From positions 1,051,447-1,093,411 of the forward strand of contig CP070728.1 in assembly GCA_020351025.1 (NCBI GenBank): a stretch of DNA of 41,965 bases, in the 5' to 3' direction. Positions 17,675 through 27,677 of the stretch are shown piece after piece. Position numbers and translations under genes: made by a program. This stretch comes from Planctomycetota bacterium. Lineage in GTDB: Bacteria; Planctomycetota; Phycisphaerae; Sedimentisphaerales; Anaerobacaceae. How positions within the stretch are numbered: the stretch's first letter is position 1; every line of letters starts with the position of its first letter. The notes beneath the pieces are model-generated. The model made no database searches, had not been told where the DNA came from, and saw only the letters and a program-made list of their open reading frames with translations.

Positions 17675-18477
17675 AGAATAAAACGGGATACCAGATGTGG
17701 GATACAATATATAGAACTTACTTTAAACCGGCTTTTTTGATATGTGCTGCAGTACTTGCAATAGCAGCAAGCGGTATGTCCATTGCAATAAAAACATTCG
17801 GTGTATACTTGAAAAAAGAACCCTTGCCGTTGAAAAAACCTTTAGACCTTTTGGCTGAAAAAGGCTTGGGGCCTTATGTGGTCGTATCAAAGAACATAAT
17901 CGAAGAGGAAGAGATTATTAAAAGCTTGGGTACGAGAGATTATATTCAGTGGATTCTGGAGGATACTAAAGCACAAGCCGATAGTGCCGTTCGTAAATGT
18001 GCGTTGTTTATTACTTATTACGAGCTTCCTGATGCCGTGCCCCATGTGCCGGAAGAATGTTATATGGGCAGCGGCTTCCAAAAATTGGCTTCTGATAGCG
18101 TGACGTTCAATTGTCGTTCGGCAATTGATAATCATCAATTTTCCATCCCGGGCAGATACCTCATCTTTGCTGGAACCGGTTTTAATCACTGGCAAAGTGC
18201 TACAAAATTTCCGGTTTTGTACTTTTTTAGCGTAAATGGAGATTATAGTAACAGTAGAGAGAATGCCCGTATAGCCCTAAATAAGAACATTTTCAGCAAG
18301 TATTCGTACTTTTCTAAAGTTGAATGGAAATTTTTTAATACGAAGTTTGGGGCATCGGTTTACCCCGGCGCAGAAGAGGCAGTTGAGGCAAGCCAAAAGC
18401 TCTTGGGCGTAATCTTGCCTGTGTTGGAAAAAGAGCACTGGCCGATTCTGGATGGTAGCAAGGCCCCCGCTGATTAA
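17668..18477 (+). CDS. Exosortase-associated EpsI-like protein
   Basis: A partner protein often fused or adjacent to exosortases (EpsI/DUF3485-type). One N-terminal membrane segment (about 20-42), then a periplasmic domain with the characteristic VPHVPEECYMGSGF at about residues 125-140 and a Cys-containing FNCRSAI strand. The family is needed for exopolysaccharide or sorting systems, but its biochemical role is not settled. The frame starts with GTG at 17668, overlapping the exosortase stop; an ATG at 17695 (MWDTIYRTYF) is an alternative. No strong ribosome site distinguishes them, and overlap suggests translational coupling. Confidence 0.88.
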   Translation: MVKNKTGYQMWDTIYRTYFKPAFLICAAVLAIAASGMSIAIKTFGVYLKKEPLPLKKPLDLLAEKGLGPYVVVSKNIIEEEEIIKSLGTRDYIQWILEDTKAQADSAVRKCALFITYYELPDAVPHVPEECYMGSGFQKLASDSVTFNCRSAIDNHQFSIPGRYLIFAGTGFNHWQSATKFPVLYFFSVNGDYSNSRENARIALNKNIFSKYSYFSKVEWKFFNTKFGASVYPGAEEAVEASQKLLGVILPVLEKEHWPILDGSKAPAD

Positions 18478-18597
18478 TAACTCGGAGGGCACAATTAAAA
18501 GTGATTTTGCTTTGTATAGAGCGTTTATTGGTCTGTTATAAGAAGTAAGGTCTGTCTTGTTAAGTGTGAAACAGGTTACAAATAAGAGGTTAAGTTT

Positions 18598-21500
18598 ATG
18601 GCGAGAAAAAGACTGAATAAAAAAGTTGCACTTGTTGGCTCCGGCTTTTTCGTACTTGTGGTACTCGTTGTTATTGCCTTCATTTTGTATTTGAGCCGAG
18701 ACCCGGAAAAGTTCATCAAAGACGGCGACCTAGCGATAACAGCGGCGCGCGAGGCAACCGATGAGGAGGTAAAAACAGAAGAATACAAACGTGCCGAACG
18801 CAGCTATCACAAAGCACGCAGTCTTGCTAAAACCGATTCGCTTAGAGTAGAGATACTTTTTAAACTTGCGGGTCTTTATCTTGAAACCGAACAATGGCGT
18901 AATGTCGTCGGATGCTGGAATGCAATAATCAGGATAGACCCTCAGAACATCAAAGCTCGATTTGGACGATTAAAGTATCTTTACTCAATGGCTGACAGCT
19001 TCACAATGGCTGGTGGCGGCGGCGGTGGAATTTGGCAGGAGATCGAGTTACAAGCATCTGAGTTTATTGATATAGCAGAGGGTGCAAACTTACTCGCAGA
19101 AGATACAACTAAGTGGGAATCCTTTGAAATCAAAGAAAGAGAACCAGCACCTCAGCGAATAGGTTCATACATGTATCTGCTTAGAGGTAGAGCTTTGTTT
19201 GAATTAGCGAAACTGGGGGCAGTGACAGACCCTGAGGCTTCGCTATCAAACGCAATCAATGATTTGGAGAAGGCTCGGGAACTTGAACTAACTCAGCCCC
19301 AGATTTATTGGTATATTGCACAAGCGTACCTCACAAGGGGTGAGATTTTAGCTTCAAGAGGCAGCCTTGAAGAAAGAGATAAAGCCAAAGAGCAGGCTGA
19401 ACAACTCTTGGAGCAAGCGGTTGAAGTTACGGGCGAAGATGTAAGAGCATATACTAATCTACTGGCGATGAAACGTGGACTTCTTGAAACAAGTGCTGCC
19501 ACGCCTATACAAGAGCAAATCGCATCTCTCGAGCCTGAATACCTATCCCTTGTGGAGAAGTTTGATTCAAGTGCGGAGGCTCATTCGGCACTGGCTGGCT
19601 TTTATATGCGTTTAGGCCCAAAAAGTCTTGAACAGGCTATTGATGCGATTGAAAAGGCAATTGAGTTAGACGAGCAAAATGTAGGTTACATTAGAGCGGC
19701 AGCAAATTTGTACTATCGCAAGTTTTCGGTTTATGGGCAAAAGCCGTTCCTATATAAAGCAATAGAAATCGCCAAACACGCACTTACCTTGCCCGACGCA
19801 CAGGATAACCCCGGACCCCAAAGACTTATAAGCAGAGCAAACAGAATCTCATTGTATTCTTTTCTTGCAAACTCCTGTATTGAGCAGGTACTTGAGCCCT
19901 GTGAAGTAAGAACGGAAGCTCAAACCAAAGAATGGCTGACGCATGCTGAACAGGCCGTGTACGAGATTGAGCAGCTTGTAGGCAGCGGTGAAGACCCGCA
20001 GGTTATCAGGTGGCGCGGAATGCTCGAACTTGCAAGGGGCGATAGAACACTTGCAATCAAGAGCCTGTATGCAGCTTATGAGCAACTTACAGCGGCTGGT
20101 GGTAGAAATGAGATGCTTTCCTATACTCTTGCGAAGCTTTTTGAAAATACTACCGAACTTGGAGCGGCCAGTGAGTTTTTCGCCAGTGCATTGCGCCGGC
20201 CCGGTGGAATTGACGACAGAAAGCCTGAGGCTCTTTTGGATTATGCAGATGTGATGTTAAAACTAAGATACTACCGCAGGGCTTTTAATGTAGTGAACTT
20301 TTTTGAAGACCAATATTGGCCTAACGATAGAAGCCACATGTTGCGCATCAAAGCTTTAATTGGTGCAGGGCAGTTTGACCAGGCAGAAGAGGAATTAAAC
20401 AAGAGGCAGCCAAATGACCCAAATACAATTGAATTTAACCTCGAACTGGCGCAGGCTAAAATCGGCCAACTTGAAAGGTATATAGAACAAAAAAATATGC
20501 AGAAAACTGTCACTGCTATTTTCCGGCAGGCCTCTGATATCGAAAAAGAAAGTCTCGAACCGCAAATCGCTGAATTGAAAAACTATAAATCCCTCAGAGC
20601 ACAATTGGCAGGAAAACTACTGGCAGTAGAACCAAGCTCGGTTGATGAAGATACCATTTCTGCTGTTTGTGATAATTACATTGCGGAAGGTGACATTGAG
20701 CAGGCTAAAAATTTGGTCGGTCAATGTATAGATATTTTTCCTGATAATACAACAATTCTGTTTTACAAACGAATCCTTCACGAACCCCAGCCGGACAAAA
20801 TTTCCCAACAAAAACGTAGTGAAATACAGCAGCAGGTTCTATTAAATATTGCTGACCCTCGCGCTAAAGCTATGAAACTTGGATTATTCTACCTGAAAAA
20901 TAACGAACTTAACCGAGCGGCTGTAGAATTTAAAAAGGTTCTTGAAATGGAACCTTTGCAGGAAGAAAATATTGCTAAGCCAGCTCCCTATGAATCTAAC
21001 GAAACAACAGACTCACGTCGTCTTGCCGCCGGTTACCTTTCTGATATAGCACTTGAGATGAAAGATTCAAACCTGGCAGAAGAAATTGTAGAACTCGCAC
21101 AACGTGATGATCTTGATGGTTGTGAAGGAAGGTTCTTTGCCGCAGTTGTTGCTTTTACTAAACAGGAGTATGAAGATGCTTTGACAAACCTCGAACAATG
21201 TTTGAAGCAAAGACCTATCTTCTCTCCAGCACTTTTGCTCAGAAGTAAGACGCACGCTGCATTGGGGAATGAGCACGCATCTGTTGCAGATGCTCAGGTT
21301 TCATTATCTTTGAATCCCTTGGATCCAACTATTGCGAAAGGATTGTGGTCTGTGCTTTATCAGCGAAATCAAAAACTTGGTGACAATGTATCTTCTGACC
21401 AGCTAATTGAAACCAGGGCTGCTTTAGACAGGGCGGTTGCACGAAATCCGGATGATTTAGACTTACTCAGCGACTACGCGGAATATATTTTCTCGAAGGA

Positions 21501-23529
21501 GCCCTTGAGAGCATTAGCCATTCGCCAGAAGTTGCAAACAATCGCTCCAAGTGTACAAAATTCTGTTTTGCTTGGTAGGCAGGCAACGAGAATAGCTCTT
21601 GGCGTAGCGGATTCCCAACGCAAAGAAGCATTGTTCGATATTGCTCAATCTTCTTTCGAGCAGGCCAAGGAAATGGACCAGCAAAGTGAGGAAATGCTTT
21701 ATAACTATTCAGAATACTATCGCGTCAGAGGACAGGAAAAACAAGCCGAGCAATTGCTGTTGGATTCCCAAAACCCGAATTTGCTCTGGCGTTATTATTT
21801 CCGAACTGGTCGACTTGAAGATGCCGAGAACGTGTTGCAGCAGACATATAAAGCACAGCCGGAAGACGAGGATATGGTCAGAGGTCTTTTGCTTCTTGCA
21901 GAAGAAACCGCAGATCAGGAGACAGTAAAAAAATATTCTGAAGAGCTTTTATCGCTCGATGAAAATATCGAAAGCTATCTTATTCAGATTCAAACCTTCC
22001 TCAGAGTTGGTCTACTTAAAGAAGCTGAATATAAATTGCAGAGCTTTAAAGAAAAATTCCCAGCTGAGCCCCGTGCACTGTTGCTTGAGGCCATGTTAGC
22101 AATGAAACAGGGACGAGTCAAAGAGGCGTTGGAACTCACGAATCGAAGTCTTGAAACTGGTCAGGATAATCCAGTTGCCTGGCGCCTCAGAGGCGAAATA
22201 AACTTCTTAATGGCAGATTATGCCCAGGCGATCATAGACCTTAATAGGAGCAAGGCATTGTCTGATGAACCTGTTACCCGGATTTCACTGGCGAGGGCTT
22301 ATCTGCGGGCAGCTCGAAGTGAAGATGCTATAACCGAACTTAAAAGTGCAATCGAGCGTCCACAAGCTTCCACACAAGCTACAGAATTGCTTGAGCGGGT
22401 ATATTTACAGCTCGGCAGAACAGAAGCACTGAAGAGTTTCTATGATGAGAATCTAACAAAATTCCCTGATAGCGTGTATTGGTATAACCGAGCAGGAGCA
22501 TTCGCCATAGCAGAAGGTCGCTTCGGTAGGGCAGAGCAATTGTACGCACAAGCATGGCAAAAGGGTAAGGATAGTGGCGGAGATGACGCAGAAGCGGCAC
22601 TCGACGGATATTTGCGGGCACTTCTACTAAATGGAAAATTGGATAAAGTCTTTGAGGAAGCTCGCGGGTTTGTTGATACCGATTTTGCCTCCATAGCATA
22701 TTTACGGATGGCCGAGGCGAAGTTGAAATTGGGGGATGAAGAAAACGCCATGCAATATTCACGAAAAGCATTGGATAAAGCATTTGCGGAAACAAATGAC
22801 ATTCTTGTCACTGATATTTTGCAGAGAATGTACTCGCTGCTCGGAGCCCAAAAGGTACTTCAGATTTGCAAGGAAAAGCTCGAAGCTAACTCCAATTCAT
22901 TTGCTGCTAATTTTGCTATGTTTGATTTAATGAGGATTAACGGTGAGTACAACAAGGCTATAGATTATCTTGACAAATGCCTGCAGATAATCGGACCTGA
23001 TAGTCCGCACATAACTGATTATATAATGAAAAAGACGATGGTTTTATATTTGGCTTACGGCAAGACTTCCGATAATAGTTATCTTGAGAGGGCTATAGCA
23101 GAATACGAAAGTTTATTAGATAAACTGCCGAATAATACGAGTGTCTTGAATAATTTAGCGTATATGTTGGCCGAGGCAAATGTGCAGGTCGAAACGGCGC
23201 TTGAATATGCCAGGCGGGCTTATCAAGCAATGCCGAATAACCCCGGCTTTTTGGATACTTATGCATATGCGTTGTATAAAAATCGCAGATTCTTAGAGGC
23301 AGAACAGTTCTTGCGGTCTGCTCTGCAGCAGTTTGAAGCCCAACGCATTAGAATACCACCGGAAGTTTATGAGCATTTGGCTTTGATAAAAGAGGAACTT
23401 GGGGCAACAGCTGAGGCAATTGATGCGTACAATCAAGCGTTGGAAGCAGGAGGAGATGAATTATCGCAGCCGGTCAAACAGCGGATAAATTCGGCTATTG
23501 ACCGCCTTTTGCAGCAAAGCGAGAAATAG
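18598..23529 (+). CDS. Giant TPR-repeat protein of the exosortase cluster
   Basis: 1643 residues. A basic start (MARKRLNKKVAL) and a single membrane helix at about 11-33 anchor the protein, leaving the rest probably periplasmic. The body is a long run of helical tetratricopeptide-like repeats with the typical W/L-A-Y-A-P pattern, for example AAGYLSDIALEMKDSNLAEE and ALEYARRAYQAMPNNPGFLD near the C-terminus. A run of six glycines lies at about residue 139. Large TPR proteins are recurring members of PEP-CTERM/exosortase loci (PrsT-like) and of polysaccharide machines, where they act as scaffolds; that role is inferred. A GAGG site lies upstream of the ATG. It is preceded by a 120-nt gap and followed 36 nt later by the Wzc-like kinase gene. 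Confidence 0.85.
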   Translation: MARKRLNKKVALVGSGFFVLVVLVVIAFILYLSRDPEKFIKDGDLAITAAREATDEEVKTEEYKRAERSYHKARSLAKTDSLRVEILFKLAGLYLETEQWRNVVGCWNAIIRIDPQNIKARFGRLKYLYSMADSFTMAGGGGGGIWQEIELQASEFIDIAEGANLLAEDTTKWESFEIKEREPAPQRIGSYMYLLRGRALFELAKLGAVTDPEASLSNAINDLEKARELELTQPQIYWYIAQAYLTRGEILASRGSLEERDKAKEQAEQLLEQAVEVTGEDVRAYTNLLAMKRGLLETSAATPIQEQIASLEPEYLSLVEKFDSSAEAHSALAGFYMRLGPKSLEQAIDAIEKAIELDEQNVGYIRAAANLYYRKFSVYGQKPFLYKAIEIAKHALTLPDAQDNPGPQRLISRANRISLYSFLANSCIEQVLEPCEVRTEAQTKEWLTHAEQAVYEIEQLVGSGEDPQVIRWRGMLELARGDRTLAIKSLYAAYEQLTAAGGRNEMLSYTLAKLFENTTELGAASEFFASALRRPGGIDDRKPEALLDYADVMLKLRYYRRAFNVVNFFEDQYWPNDRSHMLRIKALIGAGQFDQAEEELNKRQPNDPNTIEFNLELAQAKIGQLERYIEQKNMQKTVTAIFRQASDIEKESLEPQIAELKNYKSLRAQLAGKLLAVEPSSVDEDTISAVCDNYIAEGDIEQAKNLVGQCIDIFPDNTTILFYKRILHEPQPDKISQQKRSEIQQQVLLNIADPRAKAMKLGLFYLKNNELNRAAVEFKKVLEMEPLQEENIAKPAPYESNETTDSRRLAAGYLSDIALEMKDSNLAEEIVELAQRDDLDGCEGRFFAAVVAFTKQEYEDALTNLEQCLKQRPIFSPALLLRSKTHAALGNEHASVADAQVSLSLNPLDPTIAKGLWSVLYQRNQKLGDNVSSDQLIETRAALDRAVARNPDDLDLLSDYAEYIFSKEPLRALAIRQKLQTIAPSVQNSVLLGRQATRIALGVADSQRKEALFDIAQSSFEQAKEMDQQSEEMLYNYSEYYRVRGQEKQAEQLLLDSQNPNLLWRYYFRTGRLEDAENVLQQTYKAQPEDEDMVRGLLLLAEETADQETVKKYSEELLSLDENIESYLIQIQTFLRVGLLKEAEYKLQSFKEKFPAEPRALLLEAMLAMKQGRVKEALELTNRSLETGQDNPVAWRLRGEINFLMADYAQAIIDLNRSKALSDEPVTRISLARAYLRAARSEDAITELKSAIERPQASTQATELLERVYLQLGRTEALKSFYDENLTKFPDSVYWYNRAGAFAIAEGRFGRAEQLYAQAWQKGKDSGGDDAEAALDGYLRALLLNGKLDKVFEEARGFVDTDFASIAYLRMAEAKLKLGDEENAMQYSRKALDKAFAETNDILVTDILQRMYSLLGAQKVLQICKEKLEANSNSFAANFAMFDLMRINGEYNKAIDYLDKCLQIIGPDSPHITDYIMKKTMVLYLAYGKTSDNSYLERAIAEYESLLDKLPNNTSVLNNLAYMLAEANVQVETALEYARRAYQAMPNNPGFLDTYAYALYKNRRFLEAEQFLRSALQQFEAQRIRIPPEVYEHLALIKEELGATAEAIDAYNQALEAGGDELSQPVKQRINSAIDRLLQQSEK

Positions 23530-23565
23530 CCTTCGAGGCAATATACGATACGCGAAATATAAAAT

Positions 23566-25806
23566 ATGGAAGAGCAAAGACAAGTACCTGTAAACAAAAT
23601 GGCAAGACCGGCTGGCGCAAGGGTAATACCTGCTGCTGCAGCGCTAACGCCTAAGGAAGTTGTTGGAATATTGCGTCGGCATATGCTGCTGATAGTCTCT
23701 CTGACCATATTAGGCGTTATTGTCGGCGGTGCCTCATGGTACCTTTTGCTTAGGTATGTTCCAAGATATACCGCCCAAACCTTTGTTAGAGTTCTGCCGC
23801 CCATAGAAAAAGACCCTATGATGATTACTGCTGCTCAGGTACAAAAGGATATTCAATATGGTTATCGTGTATCAATGACTAACCTTATACAACAGCAGAG
23901 TAATCTAATGGAGTTGATTGCCAGGGATAAAATTCAGCAAACAAAGTGGTTTCAGCGTTTCGGTGAAATTAGGGATAAACGTATCAGAAAAGCCTTTAAA
24001 AATTTGCAGAAGCGATTTGCTGCTTTTGCCCACAGGGATGCAGATTATATTGTGGTTTCGATGACCTGCGGAGATCCAACAGAAGCTGCACTGATTGTCA
24101 ACGAAATGGTGGCTTTGTTTCTTGAGTCGCAGGGAGGTAAAAAACGAGCAGAAGTTGCTGATAAATTGGCAAGGCTTACCCCACAACGCGATAGTGTTCA
24201 GAGAGAACTCGATGCGGCTGAAAGAGCCCTGGATGACGTTCGTACGGCATTCGGTTTAACCGATCTTGAAGAGCGCCAAGGGCAACGATTTCAGCATACA
24301 ATTACCTTGAGGCTGAATGATTTGGAGCTTCAGCAAAACGACCTGACTCTGGAAATAAGCCAGGTGCAGGCGGATATAGAAAATCTTAGAGAGCTGGCAA
24401 TAGGACCTATTAATGAGCAAATTGAGCATCGAATAGAAACTGACCCGGTTATGATTATCCTTGCGCAGCAGCTTGCCTTTCAAGAGGCCGAATTATCTGG
24501 CAGACTTACAAGATTTGGTGAAAATCACAGGGTCGTGCGACAAAGCCGCGAACTGATAGACGAAATCAGGCAGAAAAGACAAATCAGAAAAGCTGAAATT
24601 GCAGAACAGACCCGCCAGTCTCTTCTTCAGGATGCAGAGGACCAATTGATTGTATTACAGCAGAGATACGCAGAATTAGAAAATATGAGACAGGAGTGGG
24701 AAGCAAAAAAAAGAGACCTTGATTTGGCCCGCGTACAGTATCGACAGCGGGAAGCTATTAGGGACGAACGAAAGATAATGCTCGATTCAATCAAAGAACA
24801 GATTGATAAGCTCAGAATCATGCGCGAAGACCCGGAGACTCCTAAGGTCCAGTTTGTTGGAAGCGCTCCCGAGCCTCTTGAAGTAAGTTTTCCAAGGTGG
24901 CAAATCTTTTTCCCCGCCGGAACAATGTTGGGATTTATGTTCGGCGTGGGGCTTGCCTTCCTTCTTGAGCTGCTCAATGACCTTGTCCGAACGCCAAGGG
25001 ACGTAGCGAGGTATCTGCACATCCCGGTTTTGGGTGTTATTCCTGATGTGGCTGAAGACCGACAAATTGCTGGCATCCACCCCTGCCTGGTTGTTCGCCA
25101 GGCACCTTATTCTATTACCAGCGAATCCTACAGGCGATGCAGGACAAACTTAAAGTTGTCCAGCTTCGCCGAGTCTTTGAAGGTCTTGCTAGTTACCAGT
25201 GGTGCCTCCGGCGAAGGCAAGACCTCGGTTGCGGTTAATCTTGCGGAAACCTTCGTTGCAGAAAATAAAGAAGTGCTGCTGATAGACGCTAATTTTAGAA
25301 GACCCGCTTTAACCTCGCTCTTTCCAAAGCAAAAAGTCGAAAGCGAGACAAACGAACACCCGGAGTTTGGGCTCAGCATTTTGCTTACAGGATTGTGTGG
25401 TTACAGGGAGATTATACGACCCAGTGGTATCGAGGGCCTGTCTATAATTGACACAGGTCCCTTGCCTTCCAACCCCACTGAATTGCTTGGCGGCGCGCAA
25501 ATGACTCAGTTGCTTAAGCATCAGCGCCAAAACTTCGATTATATTATCATTGACGGCCCACCCGTACTGCTGGTAAGTGATGCTAAGCTCCTGACAAAAG
25601 TTGCTGATGGTACTGTTTTGGTATTCAATGCCGCAGCCACAAGAAGAGGTGCTGCACAGAGGACTATCCGTGAACTTAGAGAAGTAGATGCCAAAATAGT
25701 TGGCTGTGTGCTCTTTGCAGTAAAGGCTATGAAGGGTGGATACTTCCGCGAGCAGTTCAGGTCTTACCGGGAATACGAAAAACTACAGCTTGCTCACGCG
25801 ACCTGA
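23566..25806 (+). CDS. Wzc-like chain-length regulator fused to bacterial tyrosine kinase
   Basis: The 746-residue protein has a short cytoplasmic start, a first membrane helix at about 43-65, a Wzz-type domain, a long coiled-coil region (about 190-430, rich in Q, R, E and D) and a second helix at about 450-467 next to a Pro-containing segment. The C-terminal BY-kinase domain carries Walker A SGASGEGKTS (about 542-551), Walker A' LLIDANFRRP (about 571-580) and Walker B YIIIDGPP (about 659-666). The tail has the expected tyrosine cluster (YFREQFRSYREYEKL). Family role: controls polymer length and export, partnering with the Wza-like protein at the head of the cluster. No separate phosphatase is seen in the window. 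Confidence 0.93.
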   Translation: MEEQRQVPVNKMARPAGARVIPAAAALTPKEVVGILRRHMLLIVSLTILGVIVGGASWYLLLRYVPRYTAQTFVRVLPPIEKDPMMITAAQVQKDIQYGYRVSMTNLIQQQSNLMELIARDKIQQTKWFQRFGEIRDKRIRKAFKNLQKRFAAFAHRDADYIVVSMTCGDPTEAALIVNEMVALFLESQGGKKRAEVADKLARLTPQRDSVQRELDAAERALDDVRTAFGLTDLEERQGQRFQHTITLRLNDLELQQNDLTLEISQVQADIENLRELAIGPINEQIEHRIETDPVMIILAQQLAFQEAELSGRLTRFGENHRVVRQSRELIDEIRQKRQIRKAEIAEQTRQSLLQDAEDQLIVLQQRYAELENMRQEWEAKKRDLDLARVQYRQREAIRDERKIMLDSIKEQIDKLRIMREDPETPKVQFVGSAPEPLEVSFPRWQIFFPAGTMLGFMFGVGLAFLLELLNDLVRTPRDVARYLHIPVLGVIPDVAEDRQIAGIHPCLVVRQAPYSITSESYRRCRTNLKLSSFAESLKVLLVTSGASGEGKTSVAVNLAETFVAENKEVLLIDANFRRPALTSLFPKQKVESETNEHPEFGLSILLTGLCGYREIIRPSGIEGLSIIDTGPLPSNPTELLGGAQMTQLLKHQRQNFDYIIIDGPPVLLVSDAKLLTKVADGTVLVFNAAATRRGAAQRTIRELREVDAKIVGCVLFAVKAMKGGYFREQFRSYREYEKLQLAHAT

Positions 25807-25823
25807 TTGAGCGGTGCATCTTA

Positions 25824-25882
25824 TTGCAATTGTGAGTCAAGCCTCGAATCACAAGCAACGATGCACAAATCACGAATTTGTG
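25824..25882. other. Two consecutive hairpins before the epimerase gene
   Basis: 25824-25858: ttgc-aa-ttgtga pairs with tcacaa-gcaa (2-nt bulge, 13-nt loop). 25864-25882: perfect 7-bp stem cacaaat/atttgtg with a 5-nt loop, ending just before the GAAAGG ribosome site. No U-tract follows, so they are not terminators; an mRNA processing or translation role is possible. Confidence 0.45.
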
Positions 25883-25895
25883 AAAGGCTTCTTCG

Positions 25896-26834
25896 ATGGA
25901 AAGATTTTTGGTAACCGGCGGAGCCGGCTTTATTGGTTCGAATATCTGCCGCAAACTCGTCTCACAAGGCTGTTTCGTAAGGGTCGTAGATAATCTGCTA
26001 ACCGGTAAAAAGAGTAATCTCACCGACATAATAGATAAGATTGAATTTATAGAAGCTGATATGGGTGATGAAAAAATCGCCCGTAAAGTTATGAAAAATG
26101 TTGACTACTGTTTGCACCAGGGTGCCTTGCCTTCCGTGCCTCGCAGTGTTGACGACCCTGCCGCCACGCACAGACATTGCCTCAACGCGACCTTCACACT
26201 TCTTTTAGCTGCTCGTGATGCCGGCGTAAAGCGCTTTGTTTACGCATCGAGTTCCGCCACGTACGGCGATACTCCGACTTTACCGAAGCTCGAAACGATG
26301 ACGCCTCAACCGCTTTCGCCTTATGCAGCCGCAAAGCTCGCCGGTGAATATTACTGCTCTGTTTTTTATAAGGTTTTTGGCCTTGAGACTATCTCGCTCC
26401 GCTATTTTAATGTCTTCGGCCCAAACCAGGACCCGTCCAGCCAATATGCCGCTGCCGTACCTGCTTTTGTTACAGCTATCTTACAAGATAAATCCCCGAC
26501 GGTTTTTGGCGATGGCCAGCAGAGCCGCGATTTCACCTACGTCGACAATGTCGTAGAGGCCAACCTCCTCGCAGCAAGGGCAGAACGCACCGAAGGCGAC
26601 GTCCTTAATATCGCCTGCGAAAAAGCCGTAACCGTCAATGAAATTATCGAAGTGATTAATGACCTACTCGGCAAAAATATTAAACCTGTCTATACCGACC
26701 CACGCCCGGGTGACGTTAAACATTCTCTCGCTGATATCTCACTCGCCCGCAAAATAATCGGCTATAAACCAATCGTACATTTCAAGGATGGCCTGCAAAA
26801 AGCAATAAACTGGTACCGACAAAACCTTGTGTAG
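25896..26834 (+). CDS. NAD-dependent nucleotide-sugar 4-epimerase (extended SDR)
   Basis: 312 residues with the nucleotide-binding GGAGFIGSN at the N-terminus, the SSSATYGD strand carrying the catalytic Ser region (about 118-125), YAAAK (Tyr/Lys pair, about 148) and RYFNVFGPNQDPSSQYAAAVPAF, typical of UDP-GlcNAc/UDP-glucose 4-epimerases of the WbpP/Gne branch. It probably supplies an epimerised sugar for the surface polymer; the substrate is not certain. It lies 89 nt after the tyrosine kinase gene in the same direction. A codon bias toward C-ending codons, compared with the preceding TPR gene, hints at a different history but is not proof. Confidence 0.9.
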   Translation: MERFLVTGGAGFIGSNICRKLVSQGCFVRVVDNLLTGKKSNLTDIIDKIEFIEADMGDEKIARKVMKNVDYCLHQGALPSVPRSVDDPAATHRHCLNATFTLLLAARDAGVKRFVYASSSATYGDTPTLPKLETMTPQPLSPYAAAKLAGEYYCSVFYKVFGLETISLRYFNVFGPNQDPSSQYAAAVPAFVTAILQDKSPTVFGDGQQSRDFTYVDNVVEANLLAARAERTEGDVLNIACEKAVTVNEIIEVINDLLGKNIKPVYTDPRPGDVKHSLADISLARKIIGYKPIVHFKDGLQKAINWYRQNLV

Positions 26835-26862
26835 ATAGTTTGTGGCTCGTGAATACAAAAAT

Positions 26863-27267
26863 CTACTTAAGTTGCTCCTTCAGTTCCTCTGCGTTTTGGA
26901 TCAGCTCTTCTCTTGTTGGCTGTTCTTGCGGGCAAAGTGTGAATGTCCATTCGTAAGTGTCCACGATTCTCTCCGGGTTCAACACGCTGGCGAAGAAGTC
27001 AAACGGAAAGTCATCATACCATGGCGACTCCAGCTTGCGGTGCGTCTTTAGAGTCTGGTAGCCCTCTTTGCTTATCCTCACATTATAGTCGCCATACCAT
27101 TCAAAAGATACCGTGACAGGCGAGACACCTACCTCCTCATCATTTAAAAATACAATCGCCTCTTGAGGCTCAGTATTAATTGTCAGCTGACGTTCCACGC
27201 ACCCGCCGAGAATCAAAGCAGCAATCAAAATAACGGATCGTATGCTGACTGAGTTATATTTTCGCAT
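26863..27267 (-). CDS. PEGA-domain lipoprotein
   Basis: Start set at the ATG at 27267, preceded by AAAGGA; the TTG two codons upstream is an unlikely start. The 134-residue product has a lipoprotein signal (SVILIAALILGGC) and then a PEGA-type domain: LTINTEPQEAIVFLNDEEVG followed by SPVTVSFEWYGDYNVRISKEGY. PEGA domains are small beta folds of bacterial surface proteins with no fixed activity. The C-terminal part is Glu-rich and helical. It is convergent with the epimerase (28-nt gap). A TATAAT at 27355-27360 on the minus strand may be its -10 box, though no good -35 was found. Confidence 0.8.
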   Translation of the reverse strand: MRKYNSVSIRSVILIAALILGGCVERQLTINTEPQEAIVFLNDEEVGVSPVTVSFEWYGDYNVRISKEGYQTLKTHRKLESPWYDDFPFDFFASVLNPERIVDTYEWTFTLCPQEQPTREELIQNAEELKEQLK

Positions 27268-27527
27268 ATCCAAAATCCTTTATATTCGGTGCTAAGTTCC
27301 AGCGTTATTGCGAGCAGTCTAGATGAATCGGAACGACGAAACAATCTCGAACCTATTATAATTGAAAAACGAAGAGACAAAAGACAAAATCCCGCAGTCA
27401 CCGGAAATCGTCAACACTTCATTTTGGTTAACATATGGTAATTTGGCCGATAAAATTGCCTGACAATAGGCTTAAAAGCCCGTTTCTTGTCAAAACAAAG
27501 CTGTTTCGACACCTATTGAAATTTTAC

Positions 27528-27556
27528 TTGACATCACATCTCTGATCTGCTACAAT
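27528..27556 (+). promoter_or_regulatory. Strong sigma-70-type promoter for the PEP-CTERM pair
   Basis: Consensus TTGACA, exactly 17 nt, then TACAAT (5 of 6). Expected start near 27563, with a leader of about 115 nt before the ATG at 27678. Confidence 0.75.
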
Positions 27557-27590
27557 TACATCATAATTTAGGGGTGTGAAAACTCACCAT

Positions 27591-27607
27591 TGGGTCAATT
27601 TGACCCA
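27591..27607. promoter_or_regulatory. Perfect inverted repeat in the leader
   Basis: tgggtca-att-tgaccca: 7-bp arms with a 3-nt centre, about 28-44 nt after the expected transcription start. It could be an operator or an mRNA hairpin. The second gene of the pair lacks it. Confidence 0.5.
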
Positions 27608-27610
27608 CCA

Positions 27611-27627
27611 AAGAGAGAGAAAACAAA
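27611..27627 (+). repeat. Duplicated leader element, copy 1
   Basis: aagagagagaaaacaaa, 67 nt before the start of the first PEP-CTERM gene. The following bases also resemble copy 2 (ctgcgct, then T-rich and tagc). Confidence 0.7.
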
Positions 27628-27677
27628 CTGTTATTTTCTGCGCTGTTTTTGTAGCAAGATTGAAGAATGGTGATGAG

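Larger units (their letters stand above)
27268..27677. other. 410-nt divergent intergenic region
   Basis: Between the PEGA lipoprotein (minus) and the first PEP-CTERM gene (plus). It holds the plus-strand promoter at 27528-27556, an inverted repeat at 27591-27607 and the first copy of a duplicated leader at 27611-27627. No further gene is seen. Confidence 0.6.
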
